Below, in pieces: positions 32,819-40,904 of a stretch of 64,000 bases of DNA (position 1 is its first letter; every line of letters begins with the position of its first letter). Source of the stretch: Leptospiraceae bacterium (lineage in GTDB: Bacteria > Spirochaetota > Leptospiria > Leptospirales > Leptospiraceae); NCBI GenBank assembly GCA_024233865.1, contig JACKPA010000005.1, forward strand, positions 186,001 to 250,000. The letters are read 5' to 3'. The position numbers were made by a program, and so were the translations under genes. The notes beneath the pieces are model-generated. The model made no database searches, was not told the origin of the DNA, and saw only the letters and a program-made list of their open reading frames with translations.

Positions 32819-34447
32819 CTAATTTTGGCAATATGATTGTAATGTTTTGCGTGAATTTTCGTATCCGAGCTGTAAAGCTTTTGACCAGGCAAGACAAGCA
32901 TCTTCCATTTGTCCTTTTTGGTAATAGGCAAGTCCCATATTGTGGTGTACGAGAGAATAGTCCGGATCGTAATGAATAGCCAATTTATACTCTTTGATTG
33001 CGTCTTCAAAAAGCCCTTTTTGATTGTAAGCCAAACCCAAATTGCTATGAGCTTCTGCAAAGTTAGGTTGGTGTTGAATGGCAACCATATTGGCTTTAAT
33101 GGCTTCATTCAACATTCCTTTTTTGCTATAGGTTAAGCCTAGATTATAGTGCGCAATGGCAAAATCCGGTTTGTAATGAATGGCTGATAAAAAACCTCGA
33201 ATGGCATCGTCCCAAAGCCTGCTTTCATAATAAATCATTCCTATATTGTTGTAAGCTTCCGCGTAATTCGGTCTATAATTTAAAGCGGAATTGTAAGAAT
33301 TAATAGCTTTGTAGAAACGTTTTTCTTTTCCATAAATCGAACCTAAATTGTAGTGCGCTTCTGGATAATTTGGTTTGAACTTAACGGCAGTTCTAAAAGA
33401 CTTGATTGCTTCGGTGGTATTTGATTTTTTCAAGTAAGCAACTCCTAAATTATAGAAAGCTTCTGCAAAATCCGGTTTGTGATCTATTGCTTTTTGGAAC
33501 GATTGTATGGCTAAACTCGTTCTTTCTGTCATAGAATAGGCTAATCCAAGGCTGTAATGAGCTTTTGAATAGTTAGGTTGGTATTGGATTGCTTTTTTAT
33601 AACGACCTATGGCTTTTCCAACCAGCCCATTTTCCAAATATATGTTTCCCAAACTGTAATTTGCTTGGTAAAATCCCGGCTTGAATCGAATGGCATTTTT
33701 AATTTCTTGTATTCCTTTGTTTAACATTCCGTTTTTGTAAAAAGCGAGTCCAAGTCGATAATGGGCTTTTGCATTTCCAGGCTTAAGATTTATGCTTTTG
33801 GAAAATTCTTCTACGGAGTTTTTAAATAAATTTTTTTCATTATAAAGGATACCAAGGTAGTAATGGGCAAAAACATGGTTTGGATTAAATTTAGTGACGA
33901 TCAGAAATTCATCTATTGACTCATCCAACATTCTCTTTTTGTAATAAGATATACCAAGGTTATAATGGGCTGGTGTATACTCCGGTTGTGATTGTACTAC
34001 CGTTTTTAGCTCTCCTATAGCTTCTTCATATAAACCCTTTTTGATATATACTAGACCTAAATTGTAGTGAGCCTCTATAAATTCCGGTTTGGACAAAAGG
34101 GCTAAGTTAAATTCTTTAATCGCAAAATCAGTTAAGTTTTTTTTGTAATATATTACTCCAAGATGATTATGAGCTTCTGCAAAGTCTTGTTTGTGGTGAA
34201 TAGCCAATTTTAATTCTTTAACTGCAAAGTCGTACAAACCCTTTTTGATATAGGCAACACCCAAACTATGGTGGGCTTCCGCAAAATTGGGATCATATCT
34301 GATTGCCAATTGAAATTCCCTGATAGCTTCACTGATTGAATTTTTTTTTAAATAGCTCATACCGGTCTGAAAATTGCTTTCGCCGGGGCTTTTGGAATCA
34401 ATTTGTAAACACAAAAAATATAAAATTATAAGAAGTTTTTTTGCCAT
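32819..34447 (-). CDS. 34-residue TPR protein, exported
   Basis: A 542-residue protein with a signal peptide (residues 3-18, LLIILYFLCLQIDS). It has about fifteen nearly perfect 34-residue TPRs, each like AHYNLGLTYSKKGMLNEAIK followed by HQPNFAE. The internal regularity is high both in protein and DNA, so it could recombine internally. Likely a periplasmic or surface-linked scaffold. It faces the TPR gene at 31033 with 64 bases between the stops but belongs to another TPR subclass. A third, partly TPR protein is the lipoprotein at 9809. Confidence 0.85.
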   Translation of the reverse strand: MAKKLLIILYFLCLQIDSKSPGESNFQTGMSYLKKNSISEAIREFQLAIRYDPNFAEAHHSLGVAYIKKGLYDFAVKELKLAIHHKQDFAEAHNHLGVIYYKKNLTDFAIKEFNLALLSKPEFIEAHYNLGLVYIKKGLYEEAIGELKTVVQSQPEYTPAHYNLGISYYKKRMLDESIDEFLIVTKFNPNHVFAHYYLGILYNEKNLFKNSVEEFSKSINLKPGNAKAHYRLGLAFYKNGMLNKGIQEIKNAIRFKPGFYQANYSLGNIYLENGLVGKAIGRYKKAIQYQPNYSKAHYSLGLAYSMTERTSLAIQSFQKAIDHKPDFAEAFYNLGVAYLKKSNTTEAIKSFRTAVKFKPNYPEAHYNLGSIYGKEKRFYKAINSYNSALNYRPNYAEAYNNIGMIYYESRLWDDAIRGFLSAIHYKPDFAIAHYNLGLTYSKKGMLNEAIKANMVAIQHQPNFAEAHSNLGLAYNQKGLFEDAIKEYKLAIHYDPDYSLVHHNMGLAYYQKGQMEDACLAWSKALQLGYENSRKTLQSYCQN

Positions 34448-34627
34448 AATATATTATCCTTTCAATAGAAAAATGAGAACAAATTTAAGAAAATTCTTTT
34501 GGAGTTATTCATGTAAATCCCGAAAATCATTCTAATCATAGTATATAAACGGATAATAATTCCATATTTTTATTTTTTCGCTTGAATTTCTATTCTAATT
34601 ATTCTCTGATTATTCTAGGTAACCATT

Positions 34628-36157
34628 ATGTCTGCCAGATTATTTTCATCCTTTTTATTATCTTTGCTAATACACACACTTCCATTACTATATTTGCTTA
34701 TCCTATTAAATGAACCAATAAGAAATTATTGTAGTATTGATGATGTTCCGGTAGGAATAGAGGAAGAGGAGAAAGTTATTGTCCTTGAAATTTCTAATGA
34801 CAGCGGAAGTGGAGAAGAAGAACAAAAACAAGATTCGTTTGATTTCAGTTCTCTTACGGAAGGTCAAAAAGAAACTCCTAAAGAAAAAGTAGACATGAGC
34901 CAGTATGAAAAAGGCGAATGGAAAGACTTAGTCAAAAATCTAAAAGAAACAAGCGATTTAAGGAACAGGTACAAAGAAGATTATGAAAATGTTATCACCA
35001 ATGGTGGAGTGTCCAAGAGTTATATAAGCAGGTTTCGGCATTTTGAGGATATGATCGTAAAAGAAGTTTTTCCCACTGTTTATGATGCGGACAAGAGCTT
35101 TGAAGAAGAAATTGAGAAATCCGTAGAAAAATTGGCAAAGCACAATGAAAGAAATCGTATTATAGAAGAATTTAGAAACGGCATGGATCCGGAAGCTAAA
35201 ACTACAATGAGTTTGGAAAAAGAAAACGGAGAAGAATCGGATAAAAAAGAACCGCTTGTAATGAATCCTGAAGAGAGGAAAGAGTATTTTGATACTACTC
35301 TACTTTTGTCAAAAGAGGAGCAACTAAATCAATTCCAAAATCGATTTTTGGGGTATCATCCCGACGAAGGGGACCTTCCTATTATGTTTCGGGAATTGTA
35401 TTATAAAAATTTACAACGAATTGCTTACGTTTTTAGTGCGGATCAAACTTATTTTACCATTGACTATTTTGAAGAAAATTTAAACAAGGAAGACTACTTA
35501 AAAAATTCGATGAGTTTGGCTTCCGAGCTAAAAGGGACAAAAACTGCCACTGAAATCCTTTATACCTTGGAAAATATTTATGAAATTCAAGAGAGGGCTC
35601 TCTTGCAGTATTTTCAAAATAAGAAGGCTTATGAAACCTATCCTCCGGCAAAAAGAAATAATATTCGGGTTGAAACAATACGCAGAGTTGTAGAGAAATA
35701 TACACCGATATTGGAAGAAAAACAAATCCATTCTTATCAAGACGTTCAAAAATTATATACACAAAAGAGACTGGAAATTCTTGATTATTTGGTTAAAACA
35801 TCTCCGGAAGCTTACAGAATTGCAGACGCTACCTTTGAAAAAGGACGAATTTTATGGGAAAGGGGAAATCAAACCAATGATCCGAAAATTTTGGATGAAG
35901 CAGTATCTGAGTGGAGAAATATTCAAAATATAAACAAAGAAAACGGTGATTTTTTGTATAAGGAAAATTATGCCCAGATTTTACCTTTGTTAAATAAGTG
36001 GAATGGTAATAATCCAAAAGAAAAAGAAATTGCCAGATTTCAAATTAGTGGATTATTAAATAATAGATTAGCCAAATACTTAGAAGATAAAAAGAAAAGA
36101 GAAGAAAAACTAATGTGGCCTGCTCCCCCTGCAGGGCTCGAACCTGCGACCCAATGA
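34628..36157 (+). CDS. Hypothetical protein with TonB-like N-terminal anchor
   Basis: A 509-residue protein. The N-terminus (ARLFSSFLLSLLIHTLPLLYLLILL) resembles the membrane anchor of TonB-type proteins, including a histidine in the helix. An acidic stretch (EEEEKVIVLEIS, then GEEEQKQDS) and a long charged helical body follow. I recognise no domain in the body. The last residues read MWPAPPAGLEPATQ and are encoded by the antisense of a tRNA gene, so the natural C-terminus is determined by tRNA sequence or the native stop has been lost. No partner gene (exbB/exbD) is nearby. Confidence 0.7.
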   Translation: MSARLFSSFLLSLLIHTLPLLYLLILLNEPIRNYCSIDDVPVGIEEEEKVIVLEISNDSGSGEEEQKQDSFDFSSLTEGQKETPKEKVDMSQYEKGEWKDLVKNLKETSDLRNRYKEDYENVITNGGVSKSYISRFRHFEDMIVKEVFPTVYDADKSFEEEIEKSVEKLAKHNERNRIIEEFRNGMDPEAKTTMSLEKENGEESDKKEPLVMNPEERKEYFDTTLLLSKEEQLNQFQNRFLGYHPDEGDLPIMFRELYYKNLQRIAYVFSADQTYFTIDYFEENLNKEDYLKNSMSLASELKGTKTATEILYTLENIYEIQERALLQYFQNKKAYETYPPAKRNNIRVETIRRVVEKYTPILEEKQIHSYQDVQKLYTQKRLEILDYLVKTSPEAYRIADATFEKGRILWERGNQTNDPKILDEAVSEWRNIQNINKENGDFLYKENYAQILPLLNKWNGNNPKEKEIARFQISGLLNNRLAKYLEDKKKREEKLMWPAPPAGLEPATQ

Positions 36158-36195
36158 TTAACAGTCATTTGCTCTACCAACTGAGCTAAAGGGGA
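36123..36195 (-). tRNA. tRNA-Asn (GTT)
   Basis: The minus strand folds into a full cloverleaf of 73 bases: acceptor TCCCCTT/AGGGGGA, D-arm TAGCTCAGTTGGTAGAGC, anticodon loop with GTT in GACTGTTAATC, T-arm GCAGGTTCGAGCCCTGC and discriminator G. The 3' CCA is not encoded. The 3' half overlaps the end of the plus-strand gene at 34628-36157 by 35 bases. Confidence 0.95.
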
Positions 36196-36428
36196 ATAAC
36201 CTGCTGATAAATTCATATTTTTTGATTTAAGAATGGTGTCAAACATTTTTTTGATTTTTTTTGTGAGAAAAATTCACTAAGGGTTCGCCTCAACTTTTTA
36301 AAAGAAAATTGTATACAAATTGGATAGGTATTTGAATATCAGAATCAACACTTTTGTAAAAGAACAGATTTTGAAGTAACTCGAAATTCTATTCTTATAG
36401 GAGTGAATATTAAAAAGAGGAATAAAAT

Positions 36429-36842
36429 ATGGCTTTATTTCGTTGGAGTGAGAAATATTGCACTCAAATCCCTGCGATTGACTCTCAACATAAAAATTTA
36501 TTTGAAATTGCAAACAAACTGCACGATGCTTTTGTAGAAAAGCATGAGGGAGACGAAATTATTTCTAAAATCTTGGAAGAATTAGTTAATTATACTCAAT
36601 ATCATTTTAATTTTGAAGAAAAATTAATGAAAGAAAATCGTTACCCGCATTATGATTCACACCATAAAAAGCATGTAGATTTAATCAAGCAAGTAAATGA
36701 AATGGTCAGTGATTACAAAAACGGGCATAAAATAGAATTATCCGAACTACTTGTTTTTGTAATCGAATGGTTACAAGAGCATATACTTGGTGATGATATG
36801 GAATATTGCCCTTATGTTATGGGTTCTACCGGAAATATATAA
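36429..36842 (+). CDS. Bacteriohemerythrin
   Basis: Oxygen-binding non-heme di-iron protein of 137 residues. All expected ligands are visible: His in IDSQHKNLFEI, His and Glu in YTQYHFNFEEKLM, His residues in DSHHKKHVDLI, and His and Asp in LQEHILGDDMEYC. It is soluble and single-domain; roles in oxygen storage or delivery, or in protection of iron enzymes, are usual. An AGAGGAA ribosome site precedes the ATG. It is a single gene followed by a hairpin. Confidence 0.94.
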   Translation: MALFRWSEKYCTQIPAIDSQHKNLFEIANKLHDAFVEKHEGDEIISKILEELVNYTQYHFNFEEKLMKENRYPHYDSHHKKHVDLIKQVNEMVSDYKNGHKIELSELLVFVIEWLQEHILGDDMEYCPYVMGSTGNI

Positions 36843-36851
36843 ATCCTCGAC

Positions 36852-36888
36852 TTACGCTCCAGTAATTGATTGTAATCGAGGAGCGTAA
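36852..36888 (+). terminator. Hairpin after bacteriohemerythrin
   Basis: TTACGCTCC (36852-36860) and GGAGCGTAA (36880-36888) pair over 9 bp. A competing stem CTCGA/TCGAG overlaps it. It starts 10 bases after the stop codon and is followed by ATTTAT. Confidence 0.5.
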
Positions 36889-37010
36889 ATTTATCAGCCT
36901 TATTTCATATCACCACCACTATAATTCACATTAAATCTCAAATTATGATTTGAAAAAATCCATATCAAAAAAGTTTGGAATATAGGCTGAAAAATATTTG
37001 TCTAATTTAC

Positions 37011-37039
37011 TTGACAAAATATCTGTTATATTATAAGAT
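37011..37039 (+). promoter_or_regulatory. Promoter of the sulfate assimilation operon
   Basis: TTGACA at 37011-37016, then TATAAG (37032-37037, 15-base spacer) or TAAGAT (37034-37039, 17-base spacer). It decides the start of the DUF2061 gene: earlier ATGs lie upstream of or inside the promoter. Confidence 0.6.
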
Positions 37040-37040
37040 G

Positions 37041-37056
37041 CTCTGTAATAACAGAG
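37041..37056. promoter_or_regulatory. Inverted repeat at the transcription start of the cys operon
   Basis: CTCTGT and ACAGAG are perfect 6-base arms around AATA, just after the -10 box and 15 bases before the ATG. It could be an operator or a hairpin at the extreme 5' end of the mRNA. Confidence 0.45.
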
Positions 37057-37070
37057 AGATTCGGAAGAAT

Positions 37071-37373
37071 ATGAGCGCTTATTTCGTTGAGAATACTAAT
37101 ATGCAAACAGAAAATGTGAATGAAAAACAAGTAAATGGACATGTTATCGAGAAACCTATCCGTAGTATTATGAAAACTCTTTCTTGGAGAGCGACAGGCA
37201 CAATGGATACGATAATAGTGTCTTATATCGTAACAGGAAGTGCAAAAGCAGCTTTTTCAGTTGGTTTTGCTGAGCTTTTTACGAAGATGTTTTTGTATTA
37301 CCTTCATGAGAGGGTATGGTCCAAATTAAAATTTGGAAAAGAAGTTGTCAGACCACCGGAGTATGAAATTTAA
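37071..37373 (+). CDS. DUF2061 membrane protein
   Basis: A 100-residue small membrane protein of the DUF2061 family. The domain reads PIRSIMKTLSWRATGTMDTI, then a helix IVSYIVTGSAKAAFSVGFAE and YYLHERVWSKLKFGK. DUF2061 genes are commonly found beside sulfate-assimilation genes, and here the gene leads that operon, 12 bases before cysH. A role in sulfate or sulfite handling is plausible but unproven. The ATG at 37071 has GGAAG 5 bases upstream; the longer frame from 36975 would start before the promoter. Confidence 0.8.
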   Translation: MSAYFVENTNMQTENVNEKQVNGHVIEKPIRSIMKTLSWRATGTMDTIIVSYIVTGSAKAAFSVGFAELFTKMFLYYLHERVWSKLKFGKEVVRPPEYEI

Positions 37374-37384
37374 AGGGAGTAGTA

Positions 37385-38107
37385 ATGAAGGAAGATTTAA
37401 TCAAAGAACTGATAGAAAATACAAAGGGAAAAAGCCTCACCGAAAATTTAAAATATGTCTCTCGGAAATTTGGGGATAGCGTAGTATTTTCTAGCAGTTT
37501 TGGAATGGAAGATCAGGTAGTCACTGACGCGATAGCAAAAAATAATCTATCAATAAAAATCTTTACGTTAGATACCGGAAGAAATTTTGAAGAAACCAAT
37601 TACGTTCATAATATGACAAACATAAAATATGGAATCAAAATTGTTACCTATCATCCGGATACAAAAGATATTGAAGAATTGATAAACACGAAAGGACCAT
37701 ACAGTTTTTATGAATCAGTAGAAAATCGAAAAGAATGTTGCTTTTTGCGAAAGGTAAAGCCTCTGCAAAGAGCTTTAAAAGGCTATTCCTGTTGGATTAC
37801 CGGTATACGAATGGAACAATCTCCTGATAGAAGTAATATTCAACAGTTTGAATGGGACGAAACCCACCAGCTGATTAAATTCCATCCTTTGTTTTTTTGG
37901 AATATGGCTCAACTTGAAGAGTATATTCAATCAAACAATATACCATTAAACGAGCTTCACAAAAAAGGGTATCCGAGTATAGGATGCGCTCCCTGCACAA
38001 AAGCAATCAAGCCCGGAGAGGATATCCGTGCCGGTAGATGGTGGTGGGAAACGGGAGTTAAAGAATGTGGTTTGCATTTACATAAAAAAGAAAAGGTGAC
38101 AAGTTAA
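37385..38107 (+). CDS. cysH: Adenylyl-sulfate (APS/PAPS) reductase
   Basis: Reduces adenylyl sulfate to sulfite with thioredoxin or glutathione. The nucleotide-binding loop is VVFSSSFGMEDQVVTD. The 4Fe-4S cysteines appear as ENRKECCFLRK and GCAPCTKAI, a pattern diagnostic of APS-type reductases; the catalytic cysteine is in KECGLHLH. The 240-residue length fits. The absence of an APS kinase gene or domain in the operon agrees with direct use of APS. GGGAGTAGT lies upstream of the ATG. Confidence 0.93.
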   Translation: MKEDLIKELIENTKGKSLTENLKYVSRKFGDSVVFSSSFGMEDQVVTDAIAKNNLSIKIFTLDTGRNFEETNYVHNMTNIKYGIKIVTYHPDTKDIEELINTKGPYSFYESVENRKECCFLRKVKPLQRALKGYSCWITGIRMEQSPDRSNIQQFEWDETHQLIKFHPLFFWNMAQLEEYIQSNNIPLNELHKKGYPSIGCAPCTKAIKPGEDIRAGRWWWETGVKECGLHLHKKEKVTS

Positions 38108-38108
38108 T

Positions 38109-39014
38109 ATGAGTTCTTACGTATTAGACTATTTACAACATTTGGAAGCAGAAGCTATCCATATTATGAGGGAGGTAGCGGCTCAGTTTGAAAATCCGGC
38201 ACTCTTATTTTCTGGAGGAAAAGATTCGATAACTCTGGTACATTTGGCAAAAAAGGCTTTTAGACCTGGAAAATTTCCTTTTCCTCTTATGCACATTGAC
38301 ACCGGTCACAACTTTCCCGAAGCAATAGAATTTCGAGATAATTTGGTAAAAGAAATTGATGAAAGGTTGATCGTTCGGTATGTTCAAGATTCCATTGATA
38401 AAGGAAGGGTAGTGGAAGAAAAGGGAAAATATGCCAGCAGAAATGCTTTGCAGACGGTGACGCTCCTCGATTCCATTGAAGAGTTAAAATTGGATGCCTG
38501 TATCGGTGGAGGTCGGAGAGACGAGGAAAAGGCAAGAGCAAAAGAAAGGATATTTTCCATTCGAGATGAGTTTGGAGCTTGGGAACCGAAATTACAAAGA
38601 CCGGAACTTTGGAATTTGTACAACGGGAAAATCCATAAAGGCGAAAACGTGCGTGTTTTCCCAATTAGCAACTGGACAGAATTAGACGTATGGCGTTATA
38701 TTGAAAAAGAAAATATTCCAATCCCACAAATTTATTTTTCTCACAAAAGGAACTGTTTCGTGAGAGACGGATTATTGTACCCAGTTTCTGATTATATTTA
38801 CATGGATGAAAACGACAAACCACAAGAAACGATTGTACGTTTTAGAACCGTTGGTGATATGAGCTGCACAGCTGCCGTTGAATCCACTGCCTCAACAGTC
38901 AAAAGCATTATTGAAGAAATTTTGGTAACCAATACAACGGAGAGGGGAAGTCGGATCGATGACAAACGCTCGGAAGCAGCAATGGAAGAGAGAAAACGAG
39001 GAGGATATTTCTAA
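38109..39014 (+). CDS. cysD: Sulfate adenylyltransferase subunit 2
   Basis: Catalytic subunit of ATP sulfurylase that makes APS from sulfate and ATP. The PP-loop is LLFSGGKDSITLVHLA, followed by HIDTGHNFPEA and GGGRRDEEKARAKER; near the end is VRFRTVGDMSCTAAVES. The 301-residue length is normal. It follows cysH after one base and overlaps cysN by one base, so stoichiometric synthesis with CysN is expected. Confidence 0.96.
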   Translation: MSSYVLDYLQHLEAEAIHIMREVAAQFENPALLFSGGKDSITLVHLAKKAFRPGKFPFPLMHIDTGHNFPEAIEFRDNLVKEIDERLIVRYVQDSIDKGRVVEEKGKYASRNALQTVTLLDSIEELKLDACIGGGRRDEEKARAKERIFSIRDEFGAWEPKLQRPELWNLYNGKIHKGENVRVFPISNWTELDVWRYIEKENIPIPQIYFSHKRNCFVRDGLLYPVSDYIYMDENDKPQETIVRFRTVGDMSCTAAVESTASTVKSIIEEILVTNTTERGSRIDDKRSEAAMEERKRGGYF

Positions 39015-40264
39015 TGGAAATTTTAAGGTTTATCACTGCTGGCAGTGTGGATGACGGAAAAAGTACTTTGATTGGAAGGCTTTTGTATGATAGCAAATCA
39101 ATTTTAAAAGATCAGCTAGAAGCCATTGAAAGAACTAGTTTAAAAGACGGAGGTGAGTTGAATTTGGCTTTGCTAACAGACGGCTTAAAAGCAGAAAGAG
39201 AGCAGGGTATCACGATTGACGTAGCCTACAAGTATTTTACAACGCCCAAAAGAAAGTTTATTATAGCAGACGCACCAGGACACACCCAATATACAAGAAA
39301 CATGATCACAGGCGCATCAACCGCTAACCTTTCCATCATTTTGATTGATGCCAGAAAAGGTGTGATTGAGCAAACCTATCGTCATTCCTATATATCCTCT
39401 TTAGTGCGAATTCCACACTTAGTTGTGTGTATCAACAAAATGGATTTGGTTGGTTTTTCGGAAGAGATTTTTAATAAGATCAAAAGCGATTTTAATTCTT
39501 TTGCTGCCAAATTAGATATTCAGGATATTAACTTTATCCCTATCAGTGCTCTCAAAGGTGATAACGTAGTAAATTTATCAACCGAGATGCCTTGGTATGA
39601 AGGGCGTAGTTTGTTGCATCATCTAGAAGATGTTTATATTGAGAGTGATTTGAATCTCCAAGATAGTCGTTTCCCTGTTCAATACGTTATTCGACCACAA
39701 ATTGATGAGTTCAGAGATTTTAGGGGATACGCAGGGCAAGTTTCGGGAGGAATTTTCAAAAAAGGAGATAGTGTCACTATTTTACCAGCCGGTTTTCAAT
39801 CTAAAATTTCAAAAATTCATACATTCGATGGAGAGTTGGAAGAAGCGTTTGCACCCATGTCAATCACTATGCTACTAGAAGACAATATAGACGTTAGTAG
39901 AGGAAACATGATTGCAAAGTCTGACAATCTTCCCGAAATTAGCCAAGATATCACTGCTTTTGTATGCTGGATGGATACAAACAAACTAACGGAAGGGAAA
40001 AAGTTTTTGTTACGCCATACTACAAACTCGGTGAAATGTGTTGTAAAAAATATCATTCACAAAATCGACATCAATACTTTTGAAAACTTGGAAGAAGACA
40101 AAATTTTAAATCTTAATGATATTGCAAAAATCAGTATTCGAACCTCTTCTCCTTTGATGTTTGATGAATATCGAAAAAACCGCTTGACTGGCAGTTTTAT
40201 CTTGGTAGATGAAGCAAGCAATTTGACTGCCGGAGCAGGCATTATTGCGGGTAAACTAAGTTAG
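39014..40264 (+). CDS. cysN: Sulfate adenylyltransferase subunit 1 (GTPase)
   Basis: Regulatory GTPase subunit of ATP sulfurylase; GTP hydrolysis drives APS formation. EF-Tu-like motifs: TAGSVDDGKSTLIGRLL, DAPGHTQYTRNMITG and CINKMDLVG. At 416 residues it is the plain CysN, without the C-terminal APS kinase (CysC) domain found in CysNC fusions. This fits a pathway in which CysH reduces APS directly. The start overlaps the cysD stop (TAATG). Confidence 0.95.
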   Translation: MEILRFITAGSVDDGKSTLIGRLLYDSKSILKDQLEAIERTSLKDGGELNLALLTDGLKAEREQGITIDVAYKYFTTPKRKFIIADAPGHTQYTRNMITGASTANLSIILIDARKGVIEQTYRHSYISSLVRIPHLVVCINKMDLVGFSEEIFNKIKSDFNSFAAKLDIQDINFIPISALKGDNVVNLSTEMPWYEGRSLLHHLEDVYIESDLNLQDSRFPVQYVIRPQIDEFRDFRGYAGQVSGGIFKKGDSVTILPAGFQSKISKIHTFDGELEEAFAPMSITMLLEDNIDVSRGNMIAKSDNLPEISQDITAFVCWMDTNKLTEGKKFLLRHTTNSVKCVVKNIIHKIDINTFENLEEDKILNLNDIAKISIRTSSPLMFDEYRKNRLTGSFILVDEASNLTAGAGIIAGKLS

Positions 40265-40271
40265 ATTTAAA

Positions 40272-40904
40272 ATGTCTGATTCCAAGTTATTTCCTGTTTT
40301 CCTAAATTTGGATGAAAAAGACGTATTGGTAGTTGGGGGTGGGAATGTTGCTTTGGAAAAGTTGATTAGTTTGCGTATGACAGGTGCAATGATTACCCTG
40401 ATTGCAAAAGAAATCTCTGAGAAAACAAGAGAATACATTAAGAGTTTTAACCGTATTACGGTTTTGGAAAGAGAAATCGAGACGAGAGATTTGGACGATA
40501 GGTTTTTAATATTTGCTGCTACTAATAATTCTACACTAAATGCAGAGTTGCGTAAGTATGCCAAACAAAAAAAAATCTGGATCAATGCAGTGGATGATCC
40601 TCCCAATTGCGATTTTTATTCTGCTTCGGTTGTAGACAAAGGACCGATAAGGATTGCCATCTCAACTAACGGAGGATTTCCGGGAATTTCCAAAGTTTTG
40701 CGAAAAGCCTTGGAAATTGTTTTGCCTGATACCGATAAGGACTCTTTTCAAAAGCTATTTGGAATTAGAAAGAAACTACAAGAGACTATTACAAACAGTA
40801 AAGAACGCTCAAAGGTATTAAAAGAAGTGATTGCTACAATAGAAGAAAAATATTTTCAATTAAAAAGTTTAGAGGAGTTGAACAAGAATGGAAGAGACAC
40901 TTGA
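40272..40904 (+). CDS. Precorrin-2 dehydrogenase / sirohydrochlorin ferrochelatase-type protein
   Basis: NAD-dependent enzyme for the last steps of siroheme synthesis, equal to the N-terminal part of CysG or yeast Met8. The Rossmann start is VFLNLDEKDVLVVGGGNVAL, followed by ATNNSTLNAELR and NAVDDPPNCDFYSASVVDKG with the catalytic aspartate. The 210-residue protein has no uroporphyrinogen methyltransferase domain, so precorrin-2 must come from another gene. It lies between cysN and the siroheme-containing sulfite reductase, supplying its cofactor. Confidence 0.9.
   Translation: MSDSKLFPVFLNLDEKDVLVVGGGNVALEKLISLRMTGAMITLIAKEISEKTREYIKSFNRITVLEREIETRDLDDRFLIFAATNNSTLNAELRKYAKQKKIWINAVDDPPNCDFYSASVVDKGPIRIAISTNGGFPGISKVLRKALEIVLPDTDKDSFQKLFGIRKKLQETITNSKERSKVLKEVIATIEEKYFQLKSLEELNKNGRDT

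Noticed and set aside
32755..33108. Minus-strand frame of 117 residues inside the 34-residue TPR gene
   Set aside because: Same strand but another frame of a gene with clear TPR sequence; it reflects the repetitive DNA.
32819..34447. Possible CRISPR-like array from the regular DNA repeats
   Set aside because: The period of about 102 bases is explained by 34-residue coding repeats; there are no identical repeats with unique spacers and no cas genes.
38287..38671. Two minus-strand frames of 95-125 residues
   Set aside because: They are antisense to cysD and show no independent coding signs.
39014..40264. Possible CysNC fusion or translation elongation factor
   Set aside because: No APS kinase domain follows, and the overlap with cysD identifies it as CysN rather than EF-Tu.
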